DNA of 64,000 bases from CAZYBU01 sp964645775 (GTDB lineage: Bacteria > Spirochaetota > UBA4802 > UBA5550). The notes under the pieces are model-generated. The model did not search any database and was not told the origin of the DNA. It was given only the letters and a program-made list of their open reading frames with translations. The translations under genes and the position numbers were made by a program. Positions 34,240-42,609 of this stretch are shown one piece after another (position 1 is the stretch's first letter; each line of letters opens with the position of its first letter). Where the stretch lies: contig CAZYBU010000004.1 in assembly GCA_964645775.1 (NCBI GenBank), forward strand, positions 84,297 to 148,296. The letters are read 5' to 3'.

Positions 34240-36168
34240 TTATCTCTCCTTTGCCGAAGCCTCCAGTGCCCGAAGGACGTCATCTTCTGAATAGATATCC
34301 CTCAAACAGAAGGGAGATCGAAAGGTATCTCCCGGAGGAAAAATCGCGAGAAAAGGTATTGAACGGCTACCCAGGTTTTCCATGAGCTGTTCCGCTTCCG
34401 GGTTTGATCGGGTGATGTCAGCTAAAAGCAGGATGGCGTTATGCTTTTTCATGGCTTGCCGTACCTTAGCTGTCTTCAGAGCCGTGGCTTCCACCAGCTT
34501 ACAGTTGGGACACCAGTCAGCCGTGAAATCCACAAGTACAATCCTTCCTGACTCCCTCTCCTCCAGGAGGGTGTTCATGGAAAATTCATCCACATTATTC
34601 AGGGAAACCTGTTTCGTCCTGTACAGACTCTGGAAAGAGAGATGGTATCCTCCCCCCAGAAGAGCAAGAAGAACCACCAGGGAAATAAGACGGGTTCTTT
34701 TGCTCTTTACGGGCGAGCCGAAGATCCCGAATTGCCAGAAGGCAAGGGCCGTGATGGAAAGAAAGGTGATCGTGGCGAGGATATCTTGCCCCTGCAGAAT
34801 TGAAAGGAGGTAGATGACTGTAAAGACCAGAAGAAACCCCATGATCTTCTCGAAGTAGAATGTCCAGGGGCCTGGTTTTGGAATAAAACGGCTGAGGGCG
34901 GGACGGGCCGTGATGATTATGTAGGGCAGGGCCATACCGAGTCCCACACTCATAAAAATGGTAAAAATGATAGAAGGTGGCTGGGTCAGTGCCCATGCCA
35001 GGGTGCCACCCAGAAAGGGGCCACTGCAGGGAGTCGCAAGAAGCGTAGCCAGAAGACCTTTGATAAAGGAGTCCAGATAGGCATTTCTCCCCATTGACCC
35101 CGCTGCTCTGCCTGCGAAGCCTGGAATCTGAATTGTGAATACACCGAAAAGGGAGAGTGACAGGACAAAGACAATAGCCGCCATGGCCACGATAAATTCA
35201 CGGTGTTGAAAGAGTCCTCCCCAGTTGTAGCCGAAAAAGGCGGCAAGGAGAGCCAGGACGGCAAAGCTTACCAGTATCCCCAGGGAGAAAAGCATACCGA
35301 GTAACATCGATTCCCGGGGGTTCTTTTCCGCCTGGCCTATGATCCCCATGATTTTGATGCTCACCACGGGAAGTACACAGGGCATAAAATTCAGAATAAA
35401 ACCGGCAATGAGGCCGAAAAGTATCGCCTGCAAAATACCAGCTATTCCGCTATCCAGGAAACGGGGCGTGAAATCTGAAACCTTTGTCTGGAGGGAAGGC
35501 TGATCCGGGATACCAACGAGGGATGTCTCCATGGAGGGACGCAGAGAGGTTTCATCATCCATGGATTTACGTGAATCGTCCACCATGAATTCAGTAACAG
35601 CCCCAGGGCCTGAGGGGGGACTCGATCTTTTAAAGAGGTTCTGCATTGTCTCATCGGGAATGCTCTCCTGACCCTCTCGGCTCACTTCCAACGTAACGGA
35701 AAGTTCTCCGTCCCTTGGGACACACGATCGGTCAGTGCAGATGAGGGACTCGTACTTAATGTCCAGGGTACGGATACCCGGTTCGGCATCTTCATGAACT
35801 TTCAGTGGAAGAAAAAGGGTTGTCCTCCCGCTGTAGCCGAAGACGTGTTTTTCCTCACCGGGAGAATTAAATTTCTCCGGGGGAAGATAGCGGGGGACCG
35901 AGAAAATAACCCCCTCCACGGGACGCACTCGGAGAATGGTAGGCTTGCCAGTCCCCGGACCTTTGGGATTTCCGTATATGTGGTTTCCGGACGGGACTTC
36001 AATCCCCACTGCAAGAAACGATTGGCTGCCCGGTTTCAGTTTAAGTTCATTTTTAACCGGGAACACCCGGTAGGTCTGGAAGGTTTCCTCATTTCCGGAA
36101 TCGGAACATGATACAAGTATTGTCATTCCTGCAAAAAGGAGGAGTACCGGCAGAAGAAAACGATTCAT
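34240..36168 (-). CDS. dsbD: Thiol:disulfide interchange protein DsbD
   Basis: Carries electrons from cytoplasmic thioredoxin to the periplasm. From the ATG at 36168 (GGAGGGC upstream; the GTG at 36174 is less likely) it starts MNRFLLPVLLLFAG and has a possible lipobox LVSC. A DsbD-alpha-type domain is at about 30-175, eight or so helices at about 240-490 include GLIAGFILNFMPCVLPV and TLLATPCSGPFLGG (the redox Cys pair), and the C-terminal thioredoxin domain has VDFTADWCPNCKLVEA. The alpha domain has only partial similarity; two Cys in CTDRSCVPRDG may be its redox pair. An intergenic gap of 38 bp separates it from the APC permease upstream. Confidence 0.9.
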   Translation of the reverse strand: MNRFLLPVLLLFAGMTILVSCSDSGNEETFQTYRVFPVKNELKLKPGSQSFLAVGIEVPSGNHIYGNPKGPGTGKPTILRVRPVEGVIFSVPRYLPPEKFNSPGEEKHVFGYSGRTTLFLPLKVHEDAEPGIRTLDIKYESLICTDRSCVPRDGELSVTLEVSREGQESIPDETMQNLFKRSSPPSGPGAVTEFMVDDSRKSMDDETSLRPSMETSLVGIPDQPSLQTKVSDFTPRFLDSGIAGILQAILFGLIAGFILNFMPCVLPVVSIKIMGIIGQAEKNPRESMLLGMLFSLGILVSFAVLALLAAFFGYNWGGLFQHREFIVAMAAIVFVLSLSLFGVFTIQIPGFAGRAAGSMGRNAYLDSFIKGLLATLLATPCSGPFLGGTLAWALTQPPSIIFTIFMSVGLGMALPYIIITARPALSRFIPKPGPWTFYFEKIMGFLLVFTVIYLLSILQGQDILATITFLSITALAFWQFGIFGSPVKSKRTRLISLVVLLALLGGGYHLSFQSLYRTKQVSLNNVDEFSMNTLLEERESGRIVLVDFTADWCPNCKLVEATALKTAKVRQAMKKHNAILLLADITRSNPEAEQLMENLGSRSIPFLAIFPPGDTFRSPFCLRDIYSEDDVLRALEASAKER

Positions 36169-36206
36169 GAACACTTGCCCTCCAACTGAAAGAGTTTAGA
36201 AAATTA

Positions 36207-37592
36207 TTAATCAGTTCCCTCTTCCGTAAATCTTTTTTTTATCACCAGAAAATAATAGATAAGACCCGTGGAGGTAAGGAGTATCCCTATGAGCGATGGT
36301 ATGAATGCTGTTATAAGCGTTAAGATAAAAAAGGCAATGTAGAGACTTACAATGACCCATAGACTGAAGGGATAAAGCCAGGCCCTGTATGGCCTGTGCA
36401 TGTCCGGATATTTCTTCCGGAGAATGGCGATGGATATAAATGTCATGATGTTGAAAATGGTGCCGGTCGCAGAGAAGAAATCGATGATCCGCTCGTAGGT
36501 ATTAGTTGCCATTCCGGCCACGATCAGAAGAACAGAAGCCCATAGGGCCTGGGTTACCAGGGCGTGATTTGGTGTCCGATGCTCCGGGTGTGTCTTCTTC
36601 AGGGCCGAGAAGAAGAGACCGTCCCGGGACATGGCCTGCCATGTCCGGGCCTTTACCAGTATCTGGGTACTGACGTTTCCGAAGGTATTAATCATGACAG
36701 CGGCAGAAATGAAGAGGCCGCCGATGCTTCCAATGGCGATACGCAATGCGTCGGAGGCGACCTGTTTTGAGGTGCTGATCACATCCACCGGTAGCAGATA
36801 GATATAGGAGCCGTTTGCGCAGAAATAGAGTATCATTACTCCTGTGATGCCGAAGAGAAGAGCCAGAGGGAGGTTTCGGCTCGGGTTTTTCACCTCCTCG
36901 GCCACATAGGTAGATCCTTCCCAGCCGCTGAAGGCGAAGAAAGAATACCGGAGTGCGGCTCCCACGGCCAGCAGTGTCTCCCAGCTCCATGCATCGGGCC
37001 AGAGAGGAGTGGTGAAATGGGAGATGGAACCTTTACCCGAAGTGACAGCGAATCCGATAAGAAGCCCGATGGCCAATATTTTGACTAAGCCGAAGATGTT
37101 CTGAACCATGCCGCTCAGGAAGACACCGAAAAGGTTTATAATCGTAAGAAGCCATATGGTAACCAGGGCGAGAAGTATGACCTGGAGATGAGAAATGGCG
37201 TCCCCTGTGGCAAGGGTCCAGAAGGCGTTAAAGTATTCCGCGAAAACAAGGGCCACGGCAGCGATGGCCCCTGTTTCAGACACGAAGAACATGGCCCATC
37301 CGCGCAGAAAGGACCAGATGGGAGGATAGGCTTCGTGGAGGTAAACGTAGGGGCCACCCGATCGGGGCATCATAGCCACGAGTTCAGCGTAGATGACGGC
37401 CCCGAAGATGGTAACAATCCCACCCAGGACCCAGACAAGCCCGAAAAGGGATGTCGACATGACCAGGGCCATGATGGGACCTGGGGTTCGAAATATTCCT
37501 GAACCGATGATCCTGCCTATGACAATGGAGGTGGCCTCGATGAGGCCCAGGTCACGGCGATACTCCTCGGATGTTTGAGAGGCAGGATTCAT
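36207..37592 (-). CDS. APC-family amino-acid permease
   Basis: A 461-residue, 12-helix secondary transporter. IVIGRIIGSGIFRTPG is the APC signature in helix 1; GGPYVYLHEAYP, TYVAEEVKNPSRNLPLAL and the long final helices are typical of the LAT/exchanger branch. An in-frame TTG lies at 37607, but the ATG at 37592 has AAGG eight bases upstream. Substrate unknown. It precedes dsbD on the same strand. Confidence 0.88.
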   Translation of the reverse strand: MNPASQTSEEYRRDLGLIEATSIVIGRIIGSGIFRTPGPIMALVMSTSLFGLVWVLGGIVTIFGAVIYAELVAMMPRSGGPYVYLHEAYPPIWSFLRGWAMFFVSETGAIAAVALVFAEYFNAFWTLATGDAISHLQVILLALVTIWLLTIINLFGVFLSGMVQNIFGLVKILAIGLLIGFAVTSGKGSISHFTTPLWPDAWSWETLLAVGAALRYSFFAFSGWEGSTYVAEEVKNPSRNLPLALLFGITGVMILYFCANGSYIYLLPVDVISTSKQVASDALRIAIGSIGGLFISAAVMINTFGNVSTQILVKARTWQAMSRDGLFFSALKKTHPEHRTPNHALVTQALWASVLLIVAGMATNTYERIIDFFSATGTIFNIMTFISIAILRKKYPDMHRPYRAWLYPFSLWVIVSLYIAFFILTLITAFIPSLIGILLTSTGLIYYFLVIKKRFTEEGTD

Positions 37593-37633
37593 CCCGTCTA
37601 CCTTCAAATTGTTTTCAGGAATCGTACTACCGG

Positions 37634-38143
37634 TTATGCACTCTTTTGATACAGGGTGAGGATTTCTCCGATATACATTCTGTGGTAATCGTTGTCCGAA
37701 TATAATTTATCTATGGTTGGATCGATGAAATTATCCGGGGTGAAATCCTGGTAATACATGGTTTTGCATTCAATGATTAACCTGGCTTCACGGTAGCCCC
37801 AGTTGCCGGTCGGTGTTCGAAATGGGGTGAGACCCGTTTCCGCTATCTTGTCAGTATTTCTCCCGGAATGTGAACCGCAGAATTTTAGGGCCTCCTTGTT
37901 TTCCTCAGGAAAAAAGGTCAGGGAGAAGGAGTCGCTACCCTCCATGAGATAATAGGTGTATCTCTGTGGCCGGAGATATATGGTTGCGGCCGGTTTGTGC
38001 CATATGTATCCCAGAGCGCCCCAGTTGGCTGTCATGGGATTGATAGTTTCGTGAGTAGCTGTGATCAGAAGCCATTCAGAGCCAATAAGCTGAATCGGAT
38101 TTCCGAAGTTGTCATTAATTTTGATTTCGGTAAAACCTTCCAT
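37634..38143 (-). CDS. Flavin-reductase-like FMN-binding protein
   Basis: A 169-residue split-barrel flavoprotein. Segments typical of the flavin reductase domain are LITATHETINPMTANWGALG (about 26-45), PAATIYLRPQRYTYYLM and SFSLTFFPEENKEALKFC. AGGAGATTCA lies before the ATG at 38143. It is separated from map by 10 bp and from the permease by 41 bp. It could supply FMNH2 or itself be a redox protein; the substrate is unknown. Confidence 0.78.
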   Translation of the reverse strand: MEGFTEIKINDNFGNPIQLIGSEWLLITATHETINPMTANWGALGYIWHKPAATIYLRPQRYTYYLMEGSDSFSLTFFPEENKEALKFCGSHSGRNTDKIAETGLTPFRTPTGNWGYREARLIIECKTMYYQDFTPDNFIDPTIDKLYSDNDYHRMYIGEILTLYQKSA

Positions 38144-38153
38144 TGAATCTCCT

Positions 38154-39068
38154 TCATGCTGTCAGAATTTCATGTCCCTCGTCAGTGACAAGAACAGTAT
38201 GTTCCCACTGTGCCGAGAGCTTATTATCCGTGGTGATGGCAGTCCAGTTATCAGAAAGAAGACGGGTGTTGGGAGAACCCTCATTTATCATCGGTTCAAT
38301 AGTAAAAATCATACCCGGAAGCATAACGATCCCCCGGTTACGGCTTCCGTAGTGATGAACATGAGGTTCTTCATGGAAGCGTATGCCGACACCATGACCT
38401 CCGTAGTCTCTGACCACGCTGTAGCCGTGAGTCCGGGCATGGGATTCTATGGCGTATCCTACTTCTCCCAGGTCTCTGTAAGGTTTGACCTGCTGAATAC
38501 CGATTTCCATGCATTCCCGGGCTGTATCCACGAGTTTCCGGGCCCGGTCGGATACATTGCCGATCATAAACATGCGGCTGGCGTCGCCGAAATACCCGTT
38601 CAGGATACATGTGACATCAACATTAATGATATCTCCGCTTCTCAGAAGCTCGTCGTCCGGAATGCCGTGGCAGATGACATCATTTACCGAGGTGCAGACA
38701 CTCTTCGGGTAGCCGTTATAATTCAGGGGGGCAGGATGGGCGCCCGCGTTCTCTGTAAGCTGATGTACAAGCCGGTCTATCTCTTCCGTGGATACGCCTT
38801 CGCTGATAAATTCGGAGACGCGATCCAGAATTTCTCGGGTTAACTGGCAGCTACGTCGAATTCCATCTATCTGTTCCTGGTTTTTCAGAATAACACCCGG
38901 AGCCGGGCGAAGGGCCGGTCCCCTCTCAACCCCTGATTTCAGGTCCGAATCCATATGACACTTCTTGTATTTTTTTCCGCTGCCGCACCAGCAGGGATCA
39001 TTCCGGCTCAGTTTCTTCTTCTTTTCCAACTGGTTTTTTCCTTCTGATAATGGGGCATTGTTCATCAT
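38154..39068 (-). CDS. map: Methionine aminopeptidase with N-terminal SEC-C zinc motif
   Basis: Removes the N-terminal Met from new proteins. The 304-residue type-I enzyme begins with a SEC-C motif, RNDPCWCGSGKKYKKCH (about 22-38), linked by a charged stretch to the catalytic domain. Metal ligands are Asp in INVDVTCILNGYFGDAS, the HGVGIRFHEEPHVHHYG His, IFTIEPMIN, and the final Glu in QWEHTVLVTDEG. This SEC-C form is known in chlamydiae and other bacteria and likely tethers the enzyme to ribosomes or SecA-like partners. Two ATG codons lie together at 39063-39068; neither has a strong ribosome site. Confidence 0.93.
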   Translation of the reverse strand: MMNNAPLSEGKNQLEKKKKLSRNDPCWCGSGKKYKKCHMDSDLKSGVERGPALRPAPGVILKNQEQIDGIRRSCQLTREILDRVSEFISEGVSTEEIDRLVHQLTENAGAHPAPLNYNGYPKSVCTSVNDVICHGIPDDELLRSGDIINVDVTCILNGYFGDASRMFMIGNVSDRARKLVDTARECMEIGIQQVKPYRDLGEVGYAIESHARTHGYSVVRDYGGHGVGIRFHEEPHVHHYGSRNRGIVMLPGMIFTIEPMINEGSPNTRLLSDNWTAITTDNKLSAQWEHTVLVTDEGHEILTA

Positions 39069-39139
39069 TTCAGGATCGTGTCAAATGGAAATGAAAGGCC
39101 TGGTGGGAAGAGTAATAATCATACAGGAAAGGAGAATCT

Positions 39140-39328
39140 TTATTCCTGGTCTTCCGCCTGCCGTGTGAGGGCCTGAATCAGTTCCCTGTCCTCGAGATAA
39201 CCGAGTTTAATGAGGATTTCACCCAGGAGACCGCCCTCCTTTTCCTGTTGCTGAAGGGCCAGGTCGAGCTGCCATTGCTCCAGGGCGCCTCCTTTGACCA
39301 GATACTGGCCAATTTTTTTATTGTCCAC
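39140..39328 (-). CDS. Stand-alone MshEN-like small protein
   Basis: A 62-residue protein starting at GTG (39328, with GAGGAT five bases upstream). It consists of one or two repeats of the type found at the N-terminus of PilB/GspE/MshE ATPases: IGQYLVKGGALEQWQLDLAL followed by GGLLGEILIKLGYLEDRELI. MshEN domains can bind cyclic di-GMP, which would connect with the two HD-GYP proteins here, but this copy is short and the key residues cannot be confirmed. It precedes map by 71 bp on the same strand. Confidence 0.65.
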   Translation of the reverse strand: MDNKKIGQYLVKGGALEQWQLDLALQQQEKEGGLLGEILIKLGYLEDRELIQALTRQAEDQE

Positions 39329-39376
39329 CCCGCATCCTCACATGATTGATTGAATCGATAATATATTCATATTATT

Positions 39377-39436
39377 CAGTAATTATTTCTAAAGATGCTT
39401 TTAAGTGCAAACAAAAAAGTTAAGCAATTAATACTG
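39377..39436. repeat. Short (60-bp) derivative of the MITE-like repeat
   Basis: 60 bp with inverted ends CAGTAATTA (39377-39385) and TAATACTG (39429-39436). It keeps AAAGATGCTTTTAAGTGC but has lost the GC-rich hairpin of the 30.7-kb and 20.5-kb copies. It lies in the gap between the MshEN-like gene and the tRNA-Glu terminator. A further 7-bp inverted pair (GATACAA at 39445-39451, TTGTATC at 39469-39475) follows it without recognised meaning. Confidence 0.7.
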
Positions 39437-39514
39437 CATGTTATGATACAATCAGGATAGATGAATAGTTGTATCTTCTCAAGAAGATATCTTGAAAGCA
39501 GGTATTAATAAAAA

Positions 39515-39532
39515 AGCCGCCCGAAGGCGGCT
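39515..39532 (-). terminator. Rho-independent terminator of the tRNA operon
   Basis: On the minus strand AGCCGCC-TTCG-GGCGGCT forms a 7-bp stem with a stable TTCG loop, followed by a T-run (forward A-run at 39510-39514). It ends the tRNA-Lys/tRNA-Glu transcript eight bases after tRNA-Glu. Confidence 0.88.
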
Positions 39533-39540
39533 CTTTAATG

Positions 39541-39613
<73 letters not shown>

Positions 39614-39636
39614 GTCACCCGAACAAAATCGGGATA

Positions 39637-39709
39637 TGAGCCGCCAGGGGATCGAACCCTGGACCCACTGCTTAAAAGGCAGTTGCTCTACCGACTGAGC
39701 TAGCGGCTC
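39637..39709 (-). tRNA. tRNA-Lys (anticodon TTT)
   Basis: A 73-nt cloverleaf on the minus strand. Acceptor GAGCCGC/GCGGCTC is fully paired; D-arm GCTC...GAGC; anticodon stem ACTGC/GCAGT encloses CTTTTAA, giving anticodon TTT; T-arm CAGGG-TTCGATC-CCCTG. CCA is not encoded. It is the first gene of the tRNA transcript. Confidence 0.97.
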
Positions 39710-39723
39710 ACAAATTCTGATAC

Positions 39724-39752
39724 CAAATACTGAACTGGTGATACACTGTCAA
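39724..39752 (-). promoter_or_regulatory. Promoter of the tRNA-Lys/tRNA-Glu operon
   Basis: On the minus strand a consensus TTGACA (39747-39752) and TATTTG (39724-39729) are 17 bases apart. The expected start, around 39717, would give a leader of about 10 bases before tRNA-Lys. Confidence 0.7.
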
Positions 39753-39767
39753 GAAAAAGTCTGAAAA

Positions 39768-41033
39768 TTACCTGTAAAAGGTATTTACTCTGTCCGCTCC
39801 TACGGAAATAATCCTGATGGGAACTTCTATGAACTCCTCAAGAAATTCAATGTATTTTCGGGTAGCTGCCGGAAGTTTTTTCCAGTCCGTGCAATGAGAA
39901 ATATCATCGTCCCAGCCTTCCAGTTCTTCGTACACCGGTTCCAGTTCTTCGCGAAAAAGAGATGGATAATACTCGATCTCCTCACCCATGCACCTGTATG
40001 CCGTGGCAACTTTCAGGGTTTCGAAACCTGTAAGGACGTCAAGCTTTGTCAGGGCAATAGATGTGAGGCCGTTTATCCTCCTGGACTGTTTAAGAAGGGG
40101 GATATCAAACCAGCCGCAGCGCCTAGGACGTCCTGTAGTAGAGCCGAACTCGTTACCATTGACTCGCAGCCGGTCACCATCATCATCCATGGCCTCCGTG
40201 GGGAAGGGCCCCTCCCCTACTCTGGTCACATAGGCTTTGGTTATTCCAACAACCTCGTCAATGTTAAATAGATTCAGGCCGCTTCCCATAAGAGCGCCTC
40301 CTACTGTGGGGCTGGAGGAGGTAACGTAAGGATAGGTGCCATGATCGATATCGAGGGCGAAGCCCTGGGCGCCCTCGAGAAGAATGTTTTTTCCTTCAGC
40401 TACGTATCGGTGAAGCAGATGCTGGGTGTTGGCGAACATTTCTCCAGCCTGTTCCTTGAACTCGAGGAGGAGGGACATGATCTCGTCAACGGTGTAGGGT
40501 TCTTTGTCAAAAATTTCGTTCAGCTGAAGATTCTTGAAATGAACCAGGAAGGTAACCCGTTCTCTCAGATACTCCTCATCAAATAAATCAGCGATACGAA
40601 TACCTATGCGGAGACATTTGTCGGAGTAGGAAGGTCCGATACCCTTTTTGGTTGTACCGATCTTGTTGCTTCTCAGCTCCTCCATCGACTTGTCAAGGTC
40701 ACAGTTAAAGGGGAGAATTAGATGTGCCGCGTCTGAAATCTTCAGCCGGCTTCGTACATTCCATCCTTCCTCTTCAAGAGGCTCTATCTCTTCCATGAGC
40801 TGTACCGGATCGATGACGACACCGTTACCGATGACGCATACTATGTTATTATGCAGTATGCCCGATGGTACAAGATGAAATATATACTGCTTCCCTTCAA
40901 CTACAACGGTATGACCGGCATTGGCTCCACCCTGATACCGAACAACTACATCCGTCTTCTCGGTAAGGTAGTCGATCATTTTCGCCTTGCCTTCATCTCC
41001 CCACTGGGTGCCGATAGCGACCATGCAGCTCAT
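39768..41033 (-). CDS. purA: Adenylosuccinate synthetase
   Basis: Makes adenylosuccinate from IMP, aspartate and GTP. The 421-residue protein has GTQWGDEGKAKMIDYL at about 8-23, GGANAGHTVV, the nucleotide-binding GIGPSYSDK, GAQGFALDIDHGTYPYVTSS, GEGPFPTE, and the GTP-binding TKLDVL. The usual GDEGKGK loop is GDEGKAK here. GAGG lies before the ATG at 41033. The gene is divergent from nikR; the intergenic 162 bp contains an inverted GTAAA...TTTAC but no identified operator. Confidence 0.94.
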   Translation of the reverse strand: MSCMVAIGTQWGDEGKAKMIDYLTEKTDVVVRYQGGANAGHTVVVEGKQYIFHLVPSGILHNNIVCVIGNGVVIDPVQLMEEIEPLEEEGWNVRSRLKISDAAHLILPFNCDLDKSMEELRSNKIGTTKKGIGPSYSDKCLRIGIRIADLFDEEYLRERVTFLVHFKNLQLNEIFDKEPYTVDEIMSLLLEFKEQAGEMFANTQHLLHRYVAEGKNILLEGAQGFALDIDHGTYPYVTSSSPTVGGALMGSGLNLFNIDEVVGITKAYVTRVGEGPFPTEAMDDDGDRLRVNGNEFGSTTGRPRRCGWFDIPLLKQSRRINGLTSIALTKLDVLTGFETLKVATAYRCMGEEIEYYPSLFREELEPVYEELEGWDDDISHCTDWKKLPAATRKYIEFLEEFIEVPIRIISVGADRVNTFYR

Positions 41034-41195
41034 ATTGACCTCTTACTGATTTTTTTCTCTGTCATTTTAGGTGGTTAGCATAATATCACAACTTTTTTTT
41101 GAAGTAAAAATCGCTTTACGTAGAGTAGCCAATATTATGGTATTTGGATATCGTATGCGTACAGTAGCACCAGAAAGCGTAATTAAGAGGATATA

Positions 41196-41615
41196 ATGCA
41201 TAATATCGTTCGTTTTGGGGTATCCATTGATGAGAAGCTTTTAAAACGCTTTGATGCCATTATTGGGGACAAGGGATATGTAAACCGATCGGAGGCGATT
41301 CGGGACCTGATTCGTGATATGATGGTAACGGACGAAATTTCCGACCCGGACGCGGAAGCTATTGGCACGCTGACTATAATATATAGCCATGAAACCCGGG
41401 AAATAAGTGAACGTCTAAATGATGTCCAGCATCATTACTACGATAGTATTGTCTCCACCACACATATACATCTGGATCAGCATAACTGTCTTGAGGTTCT
41501 GATTCTAAGAGGCAAGACAAAAACAGTTAAGATGCTGGCGGACAAGCTTCTATCCATAAAAAACGTCCGGCATGGAAAATTTTCCATGACAACAGCGGAG
41601 CAGTTCACTGAGTAA
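41196..41615 (+). CDS. nikR: Nickel-responsive regulator NikR
   Basis: Ribbon-helix-helix repressor that senses nickel. The N-terminal RHH (VRFGVSIDEKLLKRFDAII, then RSEAIRDLIRD) is followed by an ACT-like metal-binding domain. All square-planar nickel ligands are present in the E. coli pattern: His in DVQHHYY, His-x-His in TTHIHLDQ and Cys in HNCLEV. Length (139) fits the family (about 133). AGAGGAT precedes the ATG. No nickel transporter or hydrogenase gene is in the window, so its target lies elsewhere; no GTATGA-type NikR operator is visible upstream of it. Confidence 0.93.
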   Translation: MHNIVRFGVSIDEKLLKRFDAIIGDKGYVNRSEAIRDLIRDMMVTDEISDPDAEAIGTLTIIYSHETREISERLNDVQHHYYDSIVSTTHIHLDQHNCLEVLILRGKTKTVKMLADKLLSIKNVRHGKFSMTTAEQFTE

Positions 41616-41719
41616 AAATTTTTTTTCTCAAGGAATAAGAGTCCGGAGACGATATACAGAGAGCGGGGATTCTTTGTATTAAAACGTCCGTGGGGTTCGG
41701 GCGTGAAACAGGGTGTAGT

Positions 41720-42508
41720 GTGAATAATCGATTTTCCAGTTACAGGGTAGCTGTTGCTTCCCTTTGTCTGTTCTTTTTCGGTTCTCTGCCTGGAATGAGT
41801 ACCCTTGCGGATTTATGCGCTGATGAAAAGAAGACATCTGTGATTGTCTACGCGTCTCCTTCATACAGGGATACGTCTTCGCGTGTTATTTACAGGAGCG
41901 GGCATTCTTCTCCTACTCTTCATACATCGTCCAGTAACTCAACATCCGTTACCATAAAAAATAAAAAAAAACCTGAAATCTCTGAAAAAATTTCAATACA
42001 CACAGTACGTAAGAATGAAACCCTCTTTTCCATAGCTAAGAAATATGGGTGTTCCGTACAGGGTATACGGGATCGTAACAATCTGACCAAAGACAGGATT
42101 TATCCAGGCATGAAGCTGAGAGTTCCCGGTATGCCGGTAGCCAGGGGAAAGGGTGATTTTGCCTGGCCCGTTGAGAGGGTTGCTTCTTACAAAATGGATG
42201 AACGTGACGGTGTTAAGGCCATAGGACTTCTTATCGAAGCGCCGGCCGGTTCTCATGTCCTCTCCGCAGGTCCAGGAGTTGTTCGTCGGGTCGGATATAT
42301 GCGGGGCTACGGAAACTATGTTGTTATCCAGCATGGAGATCGATACATGACGGTCTACGGTTATCTGGAAAGGATAGCTGTCTGTGAAGGAGACCGGGTG
42401 TTGGGACGACAGAGAATCGCACGAGTGGATGAAATCTCCAGGATGCACTTCCAGATTGATCGGCAGGGGAAGCCGACCAATCCTCTCAATTATCTTCCTC
42501 CCCAATAA
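41720..42508 (+). CDS. LysM-M23 family protein with degenerate peptidase site
   Basis: Exported wall-binding protein of about 263 residues from the GTG at 41720 (AGGGT upstream; a GTG at 41690 is possible). After a signal peptide (YRVAVASLCLFFFGSLPG) and a Ser/Thr-rich linker comes a LysM domain (HTVRKNETLFSIAKKYGCSV... YPGMKLRVP, about 92-140), then an M23-like fold to the end. Zinc ligands are mostly missing: the H-x3-D site reads VKAIGLLIEAP, and the expected HxH reads VYGYLE; only the final MHFQID His survives. It is probably a non-enzymatic activator or binding protein, as with EnvC/NlpD. Confidence 0.8.
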   Translation: MNNRFSSYRVAVASLCLFFFGSLPGMSTLADLCADEKKTSVIVYASPSYRDTSSRVIYRSGHSSPTLHTSSSNSTSVTIKNKKKPEISEKISIHTVRKNETLFSIAKKYGCSVQGIRDRNNLTKDRIYPGMKLRVPGMPVARGKGDFAWPVERVASYKMDERDGVKAIGLLIEAPAGSHVLSAGPGVVRRVGYMRGYGNYVVIQHGDRYMTVYGYLERIAVCEGDRVLGRQRIARVDEISRMHFQIDRQGKPTNPLNYLPPQ

Positions 42509-42609
42509 TTTACTATATCATTGCCACTAAAATCAGATAACTTCTTGTCATGGGAGCGTCTTTTTTGTATTGTTATTCGAAGAGTATTTATGGTGATAAA
42601 GGAGCCGGT

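Noticed and set aside
38109..38843. 244-codon plus-strand ORF opposite map
   Set aside because: Entirely overlaps map, whose metal ligands are intact; no independent evidence.
41034..41195. NikR operator in the purA-nikR gap
   Set aside because: Only GTATG fragments occur, without the required spaced inverted repeat.
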